Assembly: GCF_009379765.1 (NCBI RefSeq)
Contig: NZ_WHTD01000045.1
Location: 1 to 50,659, forward strand
Direction: 5' to 3'
DNA: 50,659 nt
Source: Actinophytocola sp.
GTDB taxonomy: Bacteria > Actinomycetota > Actinomycetes > Mycobacteriales > Pseudonocardiaceae
Position 1 is the stretch's first letter. Each line of letters begins with the position of its first letter. Made by a program: the position numbers and the translations under genes. The notes under the pieces are model-generated. The model was not told the DNA's origin and made no database searches. It saw only the letters and a list, made by a program, of their open reading frames with translations. Below, piece by piece: positions 1-9,084 of the stretch.

Positions 1-128
1 AAGGCGTCAACCGGCTGATCAAACTGGAGGCCCGCAACGCCTTCGGTTTCCGCAACCCCATCAACCAACGACTACGATCACGCTGCGCAACCATCCGAGC
101 GACCTGGCGACGAGCCAAGCCCGGCTAA
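1..128 (+). CDS. ISL3-family transposase, C-terminal end (partial)
   Basis: The frame beginning at base 3 is open from the window edge to TAA at 126-128. It encodes about 41 residues, including RLIKLEARNAFGFRNPINQR and an arginine-rich tail. This matches the C-terminal end of ISL3-type transposases (DDE transposase, TnpA-like), where a KLEARNAFGFRNP-like block precedes the stop. The rest of the gene lies to the left of the window, so whether the element is complete cannot be judged. No inverted repeat is recognisable in the following 300 bases. The position suggests that the nitrate-respiration block to its right sits beside a mobile element or its remnant. Confidence 0.75.
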   Translation, partial: GVNRLIKLEARNAFGFRNPINQRLRSRCATIRATWRRAKPG

Positions 129-445
129 CATCGAAGACCCCAATATCCTGTCCGCCGTCTGTCAAGCGGCCCGCGCGGGCGTTCTTCCGACCAACCCCCA
201 TGCTCGACGCCTGACCAGTGGGACGGGCGCAACCTGTGTTGGGACCGGTGCTGACCCGGCTGGTGTCCTTGTTGGGCCACCTCGCCCGCGGGAATCCTGG
301 TGATCGTTGACGGTTGTAGGGACCTTGGTCCCACCGTAGGACGGCTCTCGGCTCTACTGGGGCGATGGGCGGGTGCCGCACGCTGGAGGTACTCGCTGAT
401 TCGGCGGGCTGGACGCGACTGCGCGAGTGACGGACTGGGACGACG
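129..445. other. intergenic region upstream of narK
   Basis: These 317 bases lie between the transposase stop and the narK start and contain no convincing gene. The only clear structure is the DosR-like palindrome at 319-332. A lone GGGACC at about 242 lacks a matching second half. Confidence 0.6.
319..332 (+). promoter_or_regulatory. DosR-like box upstream of narK
   Basis: GGGACCTTGGTCCC has perfect 6-base arms around TT. It matches the symmetric DosR/DevR consensus GGGACT-WW-AGTCCC except for the T/A pair next to the centre. It ends 113 bp upstream of the narK ATG. In Mycobacterium tuberculosis the narK2-narX genes are DosR-controlled, so placement before a nitrate transporter fits. Binding by a DosR homologue is inferred. 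Confidence 0.6.
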
Positions 446-1717
446 ATGACCTCGACGAACAATGCAGAAACATGTGCGGCTACGCAGCCGCCGCACGCGG
501 ACGGTAATGCCTCGACCGGACGTCGCCGGATCATGATGCTGGCCTTGGCGACGGTCGGATTCGCGGTGAACTTCTGGGCGTGGGCGTTGCTGAGCCCGCT
601 GGGGCCGCTGTTCAAGGACGCGCTGCGGTTGAGTGCGTTCCAGCAGGCGTTGTTGGTGGCCGTGCCGGTGATGGTCGGGTCATTGGGCCGGATTCCGGTG
701 GGGGCGCTCACGGATCGGTTCGGTGGGCGGGTGATGTTCCCGCTGATCTCGGCGGTCACGATCGTGCCGGTGCTGTTCCTCGGCCTGGGCGGGCATTCGA
801 CGCTGGTCGCGTTGTTGGTCGGTGGGTTCTTCCTCGGTCTGGGCGGTACCTCGTTCGCGGTCGGGGTGCCGTTCGTCAACGCGTGGTTCCCGCCGAAGCG
901 GCGTGGGTTGGCGATCGGGGTCTTCGGGGCGGGTATGGGTGGCACGGCGATCAGTGCGCTGACCACGGTGAGACTGGTCGACGCCGGCGGGGTGGCGACG
1001 CCGTTCGTCGTCACAGCGGTGGTGCTTGCGGTCTACGCGGTCGTCGCGGTGTTGCTGTTGCGGGACGCCCCGGGGCGGGTCGTGCCCGCTGAGTCGGTGA
1101 CTCGTCGGCTGCGTGACACCGCCCGTTTGCCGGTGACGTGGCAGGCGTCGTGGCTGTATGCGGTGGCCTTCGGTGGGTACGTGGCGTTCTCGGTCTACCT
1201 GCCCGCCTATCTGAAGACCGCATACGGGCTCACGCAGTCCGACGCGGCGAACCGGATGGCCGGGTTCGTGCTGCTCGCCGTGCTGATGCGCCCGGTGGGC
1301 GGCTGGTTGTCCGATCGTCTCGGTCCGGGGCGGGTGCTGGTCGCGGTGTTCTCGGTGGTGACCGCCGGTGCTGCGGTGCAGGCATTCACTCCGGCCCTGA
1401 TGCCGATCGGTACGATCGCGTTCCTGTCCATGGCCGCCGTGTTGGGCGTGGGTAGCGGCGCGGTGTTCGCACTCGTCGCGTTGCTCGCGCCGGGGAACAA
1501 GGTCGGCTCGGTAACCGGGGTGGTTGGTGCCGCCGGTGGACTGGGTGGGTTCGTCCCGCCGCTGGTGATGGGCGCCCTTTACGGCGCGTTCGGCTCCTAC
1601 GGTCTCGGGCTGGCCGCGTTGGCGGTGGTCGCCGCAGCCACCCTCGCTTTCACTCTGACCAGGGTGAGGGCCACTTTGCGGCGCTCCGTCGAGCCGGTGG
1701 GGTCGCGGCGTGTGTGA
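446..1717 (+). CDS. narK: nitrate/nitrite transporter (MFS, NarK family)
   Basis: This 423-residue major-facilitator protein of the nitrate/nitrite porter family should move nitrate in and/or nitrite out across the membrane. After a polar N-terminus of about 28 residues come about 12 hydrophobic segments. A typical NNP-family loop, GRIPVGALTDRFGGR, lies near residues 79-93, where the arginines belong to the conserved nitrate-handling region. A glycine-rich stretch GVFGAGMGGTA follows in the fifth helix region. The ATG at 446 has only a weak GGGA in front. The stop overlaps the start of the hemerythrin gene, and narGHJI follow on the same strand, so transport and reduction are probably co-expressed. 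The DosR-like box upstream suggests hypoxic control. Confidence in the family is high; direction of transport is not decided by the sequence. Confidence 0.92.
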   Translation: MTSTNNAETCAATQPPHADGNASTGRRRIMMLALATVGFAVNFWAWALLSPLGPLFKDALRLSAFQQALLVAVPVMVGSLGRIPVGALTDRFGGRVMFPLISAVTIVPVLFLGLGGHSTLVALLVGGFFLGLGGTSFAVGVPFVNAWFPPKRRGLAIGVFGAGMGGTAISALTTVRLVDAGGVATPFVVTAVVLAVYAVVAVLLLRDAPGRVVPAESVTRRLRDTARLPVTWQASWLYAVAFGGYVAFSVYLPAYLKTAYGLTQSDAANRMAGFVLLAVLMRPVGGWLSDRLGPGRVLVAVFSVVTAGAAVQAFTPALMPIGTIAFLSMAAVLGVGSGAVFALVALLAPGNKVGSVTGVVGAAGGLGGFVPPLVMGALYGAFGSYGLGLAALAVVAAATLAFTLTRVRATLRRSVEPVGSRRV

Positions 1718-2189
1718 ATACTGCGGCCGCCAGGCGCTGTCCGCGATCGCCGACCTGACCCGGGAACACGACGACATCGTCACGTTGATCAGCCGGGTGC
1801 GGTCGGCGCACGTCACCGGTGATCACGCCGCGACGGCGCGCCTTGCCAGGCAGATCGCCGCGGTGCTCGGCCCGCACACCGCGGTGGAGGAGCAAGGCCT
1901 GTTCCCGCCGCTGGCCGCCGAGTTCCCCGACCACGTCGCCAAACTGATCGCCCAGCACCGGTACATCGACGGTGTCCTCGGCGAGGCCGCCGACGAGGTA
2001 CCCGCCGACTCGACCTGGCCGGCACGGCTGATGGACGCGCTGCACGTGTTGCGGGAGCATATTCTCGCCGAGCAGGACGCTGCCTTTCCCGCAGCGTTGG
2101 CCAGCCTCGGCACCGCTGATTGGGAGGCGATCGAGGCGGTCCGCGCCCGTGTCGGTACGACAACCCCGGCACCCACCCCGACCCGATAG
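1710..2189 (+). CDS. hemerythrin HHE-domain protein
   Basis: A 159-residue protein that starts with MCEYCG, as do many actinobacterial hemerythrin-domain proteins, followed by a four-helix HHE bundle. Candidate di-iron ligands are visible: TREHDD near residue 20, GPHTAVEEQGLFP near 54-66, QHRYID near 81, and LREHILAEQDAAF near 113-125. Such proteins bind O2 or NO or store iron. The GTG at 1710 lies inside the last codons of narK (TGA 1715-1717), indicating translational coupling. Its position between narK and narG suggests a role in sensing or detoxifying NO/O2 during nitrate respiration; that role is an inference. The last dozen residues are a Thr/Pro-rich tail. Confidence 0.85.
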   Translation: MCEYCGRQALSAIADLTREHDDIVTLISRVRSAHVTGDHAATARLARQIAAVLGPHTAVEEQGLFPPLAAEFPDHVAKLIAQHRYIDGVLGEAADEVPADSTWPARLMDALHVLREHILAEQDAAFPAALASLGTADWEAIEAVRARVGTTTPAPTPTR

Positions 2190-2228
2190 GCCCGGCGACG
2201 GCCGGCAAGCGATCTGCGACCTCGCGGG

Positions 2229-2245
2229 TTGACCACTAGGGTCAA
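2229..2245. promoter_or_regulatory. TTGACC-N5-GGTCAA inverted repeat before narG
   Basis: A perfect 6-base inverted repeat with a 5-base spacer lies in the 105-bp gap between the hemerythrin gene and narG, about 50 bp ahead of the narG start. It differs from an FNR site (TTGAT-N4-ATCAA) in spacing. It could be an operator or simply contain a -35-like TTGACC. Evidence is the symmetry and position only. Confidence 0.35.
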
Positions 2246-2294
2246 GTTGGCTCCGTCGATCAACCTGCCAGCGACTGTCAGGAGGAACCGACAC

Positions 2295-5200
2295 GTGAGC
2301 TCCGCAACCGAACCATCCTCCGGCCACACGGGTTTGGACACGGAACTGTGGGACGCGCTGGTGCGGACGCGCCGGTTCTTCACCCGTGCCGAGGTATCCG
2401 ACGACCTGCGCGTGTTGCACAAGATCGGCGGGCGGCAGGCCGACGAGTTCTACCGGGACCGGTGGAGTCACGACAAGGTGGTGCGTTCGACGCATGGGGT
2501 GAACTGCACGGGGTCCTGCTCGTGGAAGGTGTACGTCAAGGACGGGATCATCACCTGGGAGGCCCAGCAGACCGACTACCCGTCGGTCGGCCCGGACCGC
2601 CCCGAGTACGAGCCGCGCGGCTGCCCGCGCGGGGCGGCGTTCTCCTGGTACACCTACTCACCCACACGGGTGCGATACCCGTACGTGCGTGGCCTGTTGC
2701 TGGAGATGTACCGGGAAGCCAAGGCCCGCGCCGGTGGTGACCCGGTGCTCGCCTGGGAATCCATTGTCGAGGACCCGGAGTTGTCCCGGCGGTACAAGGC
2801 GGCCCGCGGCAAGGGCGGGCTCGTGCGAGCGTCGTGGGACGAGGCGACCGAGCTGGTCGCCGCCGCGCACGTACACACGATCAAGCGGTACGGCCCGGAC
2901 AGGATCGCCGGGTTCTCGCCGATCCCCGCGATGTCCATGGTCTCGCACGCCTCGGGCGCGCGGTTCGTGTCGTTGCTGGGAGGGTCGATGCTGTCGTTCT
3001 ACGACTGGTACGCCGACCTGCCGGTGGCGTCGCCGCAGGTGTTCGGGGACCAGACCGACGTGCCCGAGTCCGGTGACTGGTGGGACGCCGGCTACCTCAT
3101 CATGTGGGGCTCGAACCTGCCCGTCACCCGGACCCCGGACGCGCACTGGATGGCCGAGGCCCGCTACCGCGGCCAGAAGGTCGTGGCGGTTGCCCCGGAC
3201 TACGCCGACAACGTCAAGTTCGCCGACGAGTGGCTCGCCGCCCACCCCGGCACCGACGGCGCGCTCGCCATGGCGATGGGACACGTCATCCTGCGCGAGT
3301 TCTTCGTCGACCGGCAGTTCTCGTACTTCACCGACTACGTCAAGCGGTACACCGACCTGCCGTTCCTGGTCCGCCTCGATGAACACGGGGATGCCTACCG
3401 TCCGGGTAAGTTCCTCACCGCCGCCGACCTCGACGACCACGCGGGCACCGAGAACGCGGCGTTCAAGACCGTTCTGCTCGGCGCCGCGGGTGAGCCGGTG
3501 GTGCCGGGCGGATCGCTCGGCTTCCGCTATGGGGAGCAGGGCGCGGGCAGATGGAACCTCGACCTCGGTGACATGGACCCGCTGCTGTCCGTCCTGGGTG
3601 GTGAGTCCGTGGTCGTGGATCTGCCGCGTTTCGACGCATCGGATGGCACAACCAGCCCGCTGCGGCGCGGGGTGCCGGCCCGGCGGGTCGGTGGGCACCT
3701 GGTCACGACGGTGTTCGACCTGCTGCTCGCGCAGTACGGTGTGCACCGCGACGGGCTGCCGGGCACCTGGCCGACCGGCTACGAGGACGCCCAGCAGCCC
3801 TACACGCCCGCGTGGCAGGAGGCGATCACCGGCGTGCCGGCGCAGGCCGCCGCGCGGATCGGCCGGGAGTTCGCGGCGAACGCCGAGGAGACCCGTGGCC
3901 GGTCGATGATCATCATGGGTGCCGGGACCAACCACTGGTTCCACTCGGACACCATCTACCGCGCGTTTCTGACGTTGACCACGCTCACCGGGTGCCAGGG
4001 CGTCAACGGTGGTGGCTGGGCGCACTACGTCGGGCAGGAGAAGTGCCGCCCGATCACCGGCTGGTCGCAGCTGGCGTTCGGGCTGGACTGGTCGCGGCCG
4101 CCGCGGCAGATGATCCAGACCGCCTACTGGTATCTCCACACCGACCAGTTCCGCTACGACCGGTTCGGAGCCGACACTCTCGCGGGCGCCACCGCCGGCG
4201 GGCAGATGGCCGGCAAGAGCACCGCCGAGCTGATCGCGCTGTCCGCGCGGCTGGGCTGGATGCCGTCCTACCCGACGTTCGACCGCAACCCGCTGAACCT
4301 GGCGGACGACGCCGAACGTTCGGGCGGGTTCGCTTCGGACTATGTGGTTGAGGAACTGAAGGCCGGGCGGTTGCGGTTCGCATGTGAGGACCCGGACTCG
4401 CCGGAGAACTTCCCGCGGGTGCTGAGTGTGTGGCGGGCGAACCTGCTTGGTTCCTCAGCCAAGGGCAACGAGTACTTCCTCAAGCATCTGCTGGGAACCG
4501 ACTCGTCGCTACGTGAACCCGATGTCGGTGCGCCGACAGGAAAGCTGGACCTGTTGCTGTCGCTGGACTTCCGCATGACGAGCACCACGCTGTTCTCCGA
4601 TGTGGTGCTGCCGGCGGCGACCTGGTACGAGAAGCATGACCTGAACACGACTGACATGCACCCGTTCGTGCACTCGTTCAACCCGGCGATCGCCCCGCCC
4701 TGGCAGACCCGCACCGACTGGGCGGCGTTCCGGGCCATCGCGGAGGTCTTCAGTCGGCTCGCGGAGAAACACCTCGGCGTACGCAAGGACGTGGTCGCGA
4801 CGCCGTTGCTGCACGACACTCCTGACGAGTTGGCCACCCCACACGGCGTGGTGCGGGACTGGCGGACCGGGGAGTGTGAACCGGTGCCGGGTGTGACCAT
4901 GCCGAGGCTCACGGTCGTGGAGCGCGACTACACCGCGATCGCGGCGAAGATGGGTGCCCTGGGCCCGCTGGCCGACTCGCTCGGCGCCACCACGAAGGGC
5001 GTCACCTTCCGCGTGGACCGCGAAGTGGACTACCTCAGACACAAGAACGGTGCCGTCCGCGGCGGGCCCGCAGACGGCCGTCCTTCCCTGGTCCGGGACG
5101 TGCACGCGTGCGAGGCCATCCTCGCGTTGTCTGGCACTACCAATGGGCACCTTGCCACGCAAGGCTTCCGCACCCTCGAACAGCGCACCGGCACGGAACT

Positions 5201-5957
5201 GGCGGACCTGGCCGCCGAGCACGAGGGCAAGCAGATCACCTTCGCGGACACCCAGGCCGCGCCCGTCCCGGTGATCACCTCCCCGGAGTGGTCCGGCTCG
5301 GAGACCGGCGGTCGCCGCTACTCGCCGTTCACGATCAACGTCGAACGGCTCAAACCGTGGCACACCCTGACCGGCCGGCAGCACTTCTACCTCGACCACG
5401 ACTGGATGGCCGAGATGGGGGAGCAGCTGCCGGTGTTCCGCCCGCCACTGGACATGACCGCCCTGTTCGGTGAACCACGCATCGGGGAGAAAGGCGAGCT
5501 GGGCATTACCGTCCGGTACCTCACACCGCACTCGAAGTGGTCGATTCATTCCGAGTACCAGGACAACCTGTTCATGCTCAGCCTGTCCCGAGGTGGGCAG
5601 ACGATCTGGATATCCACACAGGACGCGGCGAAGATCGGTGTGGCCGACAACGACTGGATCGAGGCGGTGAACCGCAACGGGGTCGTCGTCGCGCGTGCGA
5701 TCGTCTCGCACCGGATGCCGGAGGGCACTGTCTACATGCACCACGCCCAGGACCGGCTGATCGACGTGCCGCGCAGCGAGACGTCCGGGAAGCGGGGTGG
5801 GATCCACAACTCGCTAACCCGGCTGCTGATCAAGCCGTCGCACCTGATCGGCGGGTACGCGCAGCTGTCGTTCGCGTTCAACTACCTGGGACCGACCGGC
5901 AACCAGCGCGACGAGGTCACGGTCATCCGCCGGCGGAGCCAGGAGGTGACGTACTGA
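2295..5957 (+). CDS. narG: respiratory nitrate reductase alpha subunit
   Basis: A 1220-residue molybdo-bis-MGD catalytic subunit that reduces nitrate to nitrite on the cytoplasmic side of the membrane-bound NarGHI complex. Near residue 60 the segment HGVNCTGSC, followed downstream by GCPRG, gives the His-Cys3 ligand set of the FS0 [4Fe-4S] cluster, in which His replaces the first Cys as in NarG. Molybdopterin-binding sequences follow, including the Asn-rich GAGTNHWFHSD and the C-terminal SIHSEYQDN. The GTG at 2295 was chosen because AGGAGG lies 9 bases upstream and the protein then begins at the usual distance from the conserved LWDALVRTRRFF. The length is normal for NarG. The stop overlaps the narH start (TGATG). 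The sequence looks intact. Confidence 0.97.
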   Translation: MSSATEPSSGHTGLDTELWDALVRTRRFFTRAEVSDDLRVLHKIGGRQADEFYRDRWSHDKVVRSTHGVNCTGSCSWKVYVKDGIITWEAQQTDYPSVGPDRPEYEPRGCPRGAAFSWYTYSPTRVRYPYVRGLLLEMYREAKARAGGDPVLAWESIVEDPELSRRYKAARGKGGLVRASWDEATELVAAAHVHTIKRYGPDRIAGFSPIPAMSMVSHASGARFVSLLGGSMLSFYDWYADLPVASPQVFGDQTDVPESGDWWDAGYLIMWGSNLPVTRTPDAHWMAEARYRGQKVVAVAPDYADNVKFADEWLAAHPGTDGALAMAMGHVILREFFVDRQFSYFTDYVKRYTDLPFLVRLDEHGDAYRPGKFLTAADLDDHAGTENAAFKTVLLGAAGEPVVPGGSLGFRYGEQGAGRWNLDLGDMDPLLSVLGGESVVVDLPRFDASDGTTSPLRRGVPARRVGGHLVTTVFDLLLAQYGVHRDGLPGTWPTGYEDAQQPYTPAWQEAITGVPAQAAARIGREFAANAEETRGRSMIIMGAGTNHWFHSDTIYRAFLTLTTLTGCQGVNGGGWAHYVGQEKCRPITGWSQLAFGLDWSRPPRQMIQTAYWYLHTDQFRYDRFGADTLAGATAGGQMAGKSTAELIALSARLGWMPSYPTFDRNPLNLADDAERSGGFASDYVVEELKAGRLRFACEDPDSPENFPRVLSVWRANLLGSSAKGNEYFLKHLLGTDSSLREPDVGAPTGKLDLLLSLDFRMTSTTLFSDVVLPAATWYEKHDLNTTDMHPFVHSFNPAIAPPWQTRTDWAAFRAIAEVFSRLAEKHLGVRKDVVATPLLHDTPDELATPHGVVRDWRTGECEPVPGVTMPRLTVVERDYTAIAAKMGALGPLADSLGATTKGVTFRVDREVDYLRHKNGAVRGGPADGRPSLVRDVHACEAILALSGTTNGHLATQGFRTLEQRTGTELADLAAEHEGKQITFADTQAAPVPVITSPEWSGSETGGRRYSPFTINVERLKPWHTLTGRQHFYLDHDWMAEMGEQLPVFRPPLDMTALFGEPRIGEKGELGITVRYLTPHSKWSIHSEYQDNLFMLSLSRGGQTIWISTQDAAKIGVADNDWIEAVNRNGVVVARAIVSHRMPEGTVYMHHAQDRLIDVPRSETSGKRGGIHNSLTRLLIKPSHLIGGYAQLSFAFNYLGPTGNQRDEVTVIRRRSQEVTY

Positions 5958-7663
5958 TGCGAGTGATGGCACAGATGGCGATGGTCATGAACCTGGACAA
6001 GTGCATTGGGTGCCACACCTGCTCGGTCACCTGCAAGCAGGCGTGGACCAACCGCTCCGGCGTCGAGTACGTTTGGTTCAACAACGTCGAAACCCGCCCA
6101 GGGCAAGGATATCCACGCACCTACGAGGACCAGGAACGCTGGCGCGGCGGGTGGGCGCTGAACAAGCGCGGCCGCCTGAAGCTCAAGGGCGGCGGCCGGT
6201 TGCGCAAGCTGCTGACCATCTTCGCCAACCCCAAGCTGCCCAGCATCAACGACTACTACGAGCCATGGACCTATGACTACGAGAATCTCACCAGTGCACC
6301 GCTGCAGGAGCACACGCCGGTCGCGCGGCCGCGGTCGCTGATCAGCGGCGAGCCGACGAAGATCACGTGGTCGGCCAACTGGGACGACAACCTCGGTGGC
6401 TCACCCGATCACGGCCACCAGGACCCGCTGCTGAAGGGCATCGAGGACAAGGTGAAGTTCGAGTTCGAGCAGACCTTCATGTTCTACCTGCCGCGGATCT
6501 GTGAGCACTGCCTCAACCCGTCGTGCGCCGCCTCGTGTCCTTCGGGGGCGATCTACAAGCGCAGCGAGGACGGCATCGTGCTGGTCGACCAGGACCGCTG
6601 CCGGGGCTGGCGGATGTGTGTGTCCGGCTGTCCGTACAAGAAGGTCTACTTCAACCATCGCACCGGCAAGGCCGAGAAGTGCACCTTCTGCTTCCCCCGC
6701 ATCGAGGTCGGCATTCCCACGGTGTGCGCGGAAACCTGTGTGGGACGGCTGCGCTACATCGGCCTGGTCCTCTACGACGCCGACCGGGTCCTGGCGGCGG
6801 CGTCCACTCCGGACGAGCAGGACCTGTACGAGGCGCAGCGGCAGGTGTTCCTCGACCCGCATGACCCGACCGTGGTCCGCGAGGCCGGACGGGCGGGCAT
6901 CCCGCGGGACTGGATCGAGGCCGCGCAACGCTCGCCGATCTATTCTTTGATCAACACGTTCAGAGTGGCGTTGCCGCTGCATCCGGAGTACCGCACCATG
7001 CCGATGGTCTGGTACATCCCGCCGCTGTCGCCGGTGGTCGACGTCGTCCGCGACACCGGTCACGACGCGGAGGACCACGGCAACCTGTTCGCCGCGATCG
7101 ACGCGTTGCGCATCCCGGTGGAGTACCTGGCACGGCTGTTCACCGCGGGCGATGTCGAGCCGGTCAACGCCGTGCTGTGCCGGCTCGCTGCCATGCGCTC
7201 CTACATGCGTGACATCAACCTCGGCCGCGAACCCCAGGACAACATCGCCACCAAGGTCGGCATGACCGGCGAGCAGATCTACGACATGTACCGGCTGCTC
7301 GCGCTCGCCAAGTACGACGAGCGCTACGTCATCCCGCCCGCACACGCCGAACAGGCCCACGGCCTGGAAGAGCTGGCCACCGAATGCAGCCTCGACTACG
7401 AGGGCGGCCCCGGCATGGGCGGCTCCGGCCCCTTCGGTGAGTCCTCCGGCGGTGTCTCGCCCATCGCGGTGGAGAACTTCCGCATGTTGCGGGACAGGCA
7501 GACCACCGACACGATCGGCGGCCCCGTCGACAAGGGCAGCCGCGTCAACCTGCTCAACTGGGATGGCAAGGACCGCCCGGAAGGCCTCTTCCCGCAGAAG
7601 ACGAACCCGAACGACAGCGATCCGGGCGGCGACCCGGCAGGCGACGTGGAGCCTAATCCGTGA
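5957..7663 (+). CDS. narH: respiratory nitrate reductase beta subunit
   Basis: A 568-residue iron-sulfur subunit that carries electrons from NarI to NarG. Four cysteine groups are visible: CIGCHTCSVTC near residue 15, CEHCLNPSCAASCPSG near 182, CRGWRMCVSGCP near 215 with a following EKCTFC, and CAETC near 257. The tryptophan in the third group is the NarH-type replacement that gives a [3Fe-4S] cluster. The ATG at 5957 overlaps the narG stop and follows GGAGG (5942-5946). The end overlaps the narJ GTG. The C-terminal 50 residues are Gly/Pro-rich and less conserved. All ligand cysteines appear present. Confidence 0.97.
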   Translation: MRVMAQMAMVMNLDKCIGCHTCSVTCKQAWTNRSGVEYVWFNNVETRPGQGYPRTYEDQERWRGGWALNKRGRLKLKGGGRLRKLLTIFANPKLPSINDYYEPWTYDYENLTSAPLQEHTPVARPRSLISGEPTKITWSANWDDNLGGSPDHGHQDPLLKGIEDKVKFEFEQTFMFYLPRICEHCLNPSCAASCPSGAIYKRSEDGIVLVDQDRCRGWRMCVSGCPYKKVYFNHRTGKAEKCTFCFPRIEVGIPTVCAETCVGRLRYIGLVLYDADRVLAAASTPDEQDLYEAQRQVFLDPHDPTVVREAGRAGIPRDWIEAAQRSPIYSLINTFRVALPLHPEYRTMPMVWYIPPLSPVVDVVRDTGHDAEDHGNLFAAIDALRIPVEYLARLFTAGDVEPVNAVLCRLAAMRSYMRDINLGREPQDNIATKVGMTGEQIYDMYRLLALAKYDERYVIPPAHAEQAHGLEELATECSLDYEGGPGMGGSGPFGESSGGVSPIAVENFRMLRDRQTTDTIGGPVDKGSRVNLLNWDGKDRPEGLFPQKTNPNDSDPGGDPAGDVEPNP

Positions 7664-8307
7664 CCATCACCGATACGCACCGGGTCACCGCCTGGCAGGT
7701 TCAGTCACTGCTGATCAGCTACCCCGACCAGCGGCTGCTGGACCGGGTCCCGCTGCTGCGGGCCGCGACGGCAACCCTGCCCACTGCGCTAGGCGCGCCG
7801 CTGCACACCGTTCTCGACCACCTCGACCGCACCCCGCTCACCACGCTGGCGGCCGACTACGTCGCGACGTTCGACCACCGCAAGCGGTTCAGTCCCTACC
7901 TGACCTACTTCGCCTATGGGGACACCCGCAAACGCGGCATGGCGCTGCTGCGGTTCAAACATGCCTACCGCGCCGCCGGTCTGAACCTCGACGACAGTGC
8001 GGACAACGCAGAGCTGCCTGACCACCTGGCGGTCGTGCTGGAGTTCGCTGCCACCGGCGATCCGGCCACCGGCCAGCGGTTGCTCATCGAACACCGCGCC
8101 GGCCTGGAAATGATGCGCCTCGGCCTGCGCGAGGCGGGCTCGCCGTGGGCGGGCGTGCTGGACTCCGTGTCCGCGACCCTGCCGCCGCTGGGCCGGCACG
8201 AACACGAGGCGGTCGCACGCCTAGCGGCGGAAGGTCCACCCGAGGAAGAGGTCGGCCTCGCCCCGTTCGCCCCGCCTGAGTACATGCCGCAGGGAGGCCC
8301 CCGATGA
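7660..8307 (+). CDS. narJ: nitrate reductase assembly chaperone
   Basis: A 215-residue NarJ/DmsD-type helical chaperone needed for molybdenum-cofactor loading and membrane attachment of NarGH; it is not part of the final enzyme. Typical features are LLISYPD near residue 17, YVATFDHRKRFSPYLTYF near residues 63-80 and a GDTRKRGMALLRFK segment. The GTG start at 7660 overlaps the narH stop in a GTGA, and the stop overlaps the narI ATG, so the four genes are a tightly coupled unit. The C-terminal tail is acidic and proline-rich. Confidence 0.93.
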   Translation: MTITDTHRVTAWQVQSLLISYPDQRLLDRVPLLRAATATLPTALGAPLHTVLDHLDRTPLTTLAADYVATFDHRKRFSPYLTYFAYGDTRKRGMALLRFKHAYRAAGLNLDDSADNAELPDHLAVVLEFAATGDPATGQRLLIEHRAGLEMMRLGLREAGSPWAGVLDSVSATLPPLGRHEHEAVARLAAEGPPEEEVGLAPFAPPEYMPQGGPR

Positions 8308-9032
8308 GCACGCTGGACATCATGCTGTGGGTCGTCGTCCCGTACGTGGCGATCGCGGTGTTCATCGTCGGGCACGTCTGGCGCTACCGCTATGACAAGT
8401 TCGGCTGGACCACCCGCTCATCCCAGCTCTACGAGAACCGGCTGTTGCGGCTGGGCAGCCCGCTGTTCCACTTCGGCATCCTGCTCGTCGCCCTCGGCCA
8501 CATCGGTGGCCTGCTCATCCCGAAGTCGTGGACCGAGGCCGGCGGGATCAGCGAGACCACCTACCACGCGCTGGCCGTCAGCCTCGGGGTCCTCGCCGGC
8601 GCCTGCACGTTGGCAGGTGCGGCGATCCTGGTCTACCGCCGCCGCACCGTTGGCCCGGTCTTCTCGGCCACCACCCGCAACGACAAGGTGATGTACGTGC
8701 TGTTGGTCGGCACCATCGTGCTCGGCCTGGGCACCACGGTGCTGGGCAACCTCACCGGCGACCCCCACGACTACCGGGAATCGGTCTCGCCCTGGTTCCG
8801 GTCGATCTTCTACCTCCAGCCCGAACCTGAGCTGATGGCCGGGGCGCCGCTCGGCTTCCAACTGCACGCGTTCGCCGCGTGGGCGCTGTTCGCGTTCTGG
8901 CCGTTCAGCCGCCTCGTGCACGTCTTCTCCATGCCGCTGGGCTACCTCACCCGCCCGTACATCGTCTACCGCAGCCGCGACACCGGCCTGGGTAACCGGG
9001 CACCCCGGCGGGGATGGGATCGCGTGAAATGA
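8304..9032 (+). CDS. narI: respiratory nitrate reductase gamma subunit (cytochrome b)
   Basis: A 242-residue membrane subunit with five hydrophobic segments that oxidises menaquinol and holds two b hemes. Histidines expected to bind heme lie in IVGHVWRY, LFHFGILLVALGH and LHAFAAWALFAFWPFSRLVHVF. The family signature FSRLVHVFS..PLGYL occurs near the C-terminus. The start ATG overlaps the narJ stop (ATGA). Length equals that of other NarI proteins. A small inverted repeat TGACCG-ATA-CGGTCA spans the stop codon (9030-9044) but is too short to call as a terminator. Confidence 0.95.
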   Translation: MSTLDIMLWVVVPYVAIAVFIVGHVWRYRYDKFGWTTRSSQLYENRLLRLGSPLFHFGILLVALGHIGGLLIPKSWTEAGGISETTYHALAVSLGVLAGACTLAGAAILVYRRRTVGPVFSATTRNDKVMYVLLVGTIVLGLGTTVLGNLTGDPHDYRESVSPWFRSIFYLQPEPELMAGAPLGFQLHAFAAWALFAFWPFSRLVHVFSMPLGYLTRPYIVYRSRDTGLGNRAPRRGWDRVK

Positions 9033-9084
9033 CCGATACGGTCACGCTCCGGTAGCGCCCGCCTGCCTCCAGCGCCGCGGACGG

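Noticed and set aside
241..257. GGGACC upstream of narK as a second DosR box
   Set aside because: No matching second half at the required distance.
4509..5807. Long open frame antisense to narG, and similar long antisense frames opposite the other large genes (for example 46631-50407 opposite the fucosidase)
   Set aside because: Arg/Pro/Gly/His-rich translations with no domain pattern; expected mirror frames of high-GC coding sequence.
9030..9044. TGACCG-ATA-CGGTCA hairpin at the narI stop as a terminator
   Set aside because: Only six base pairs and no supporting T-run; too weak to call.
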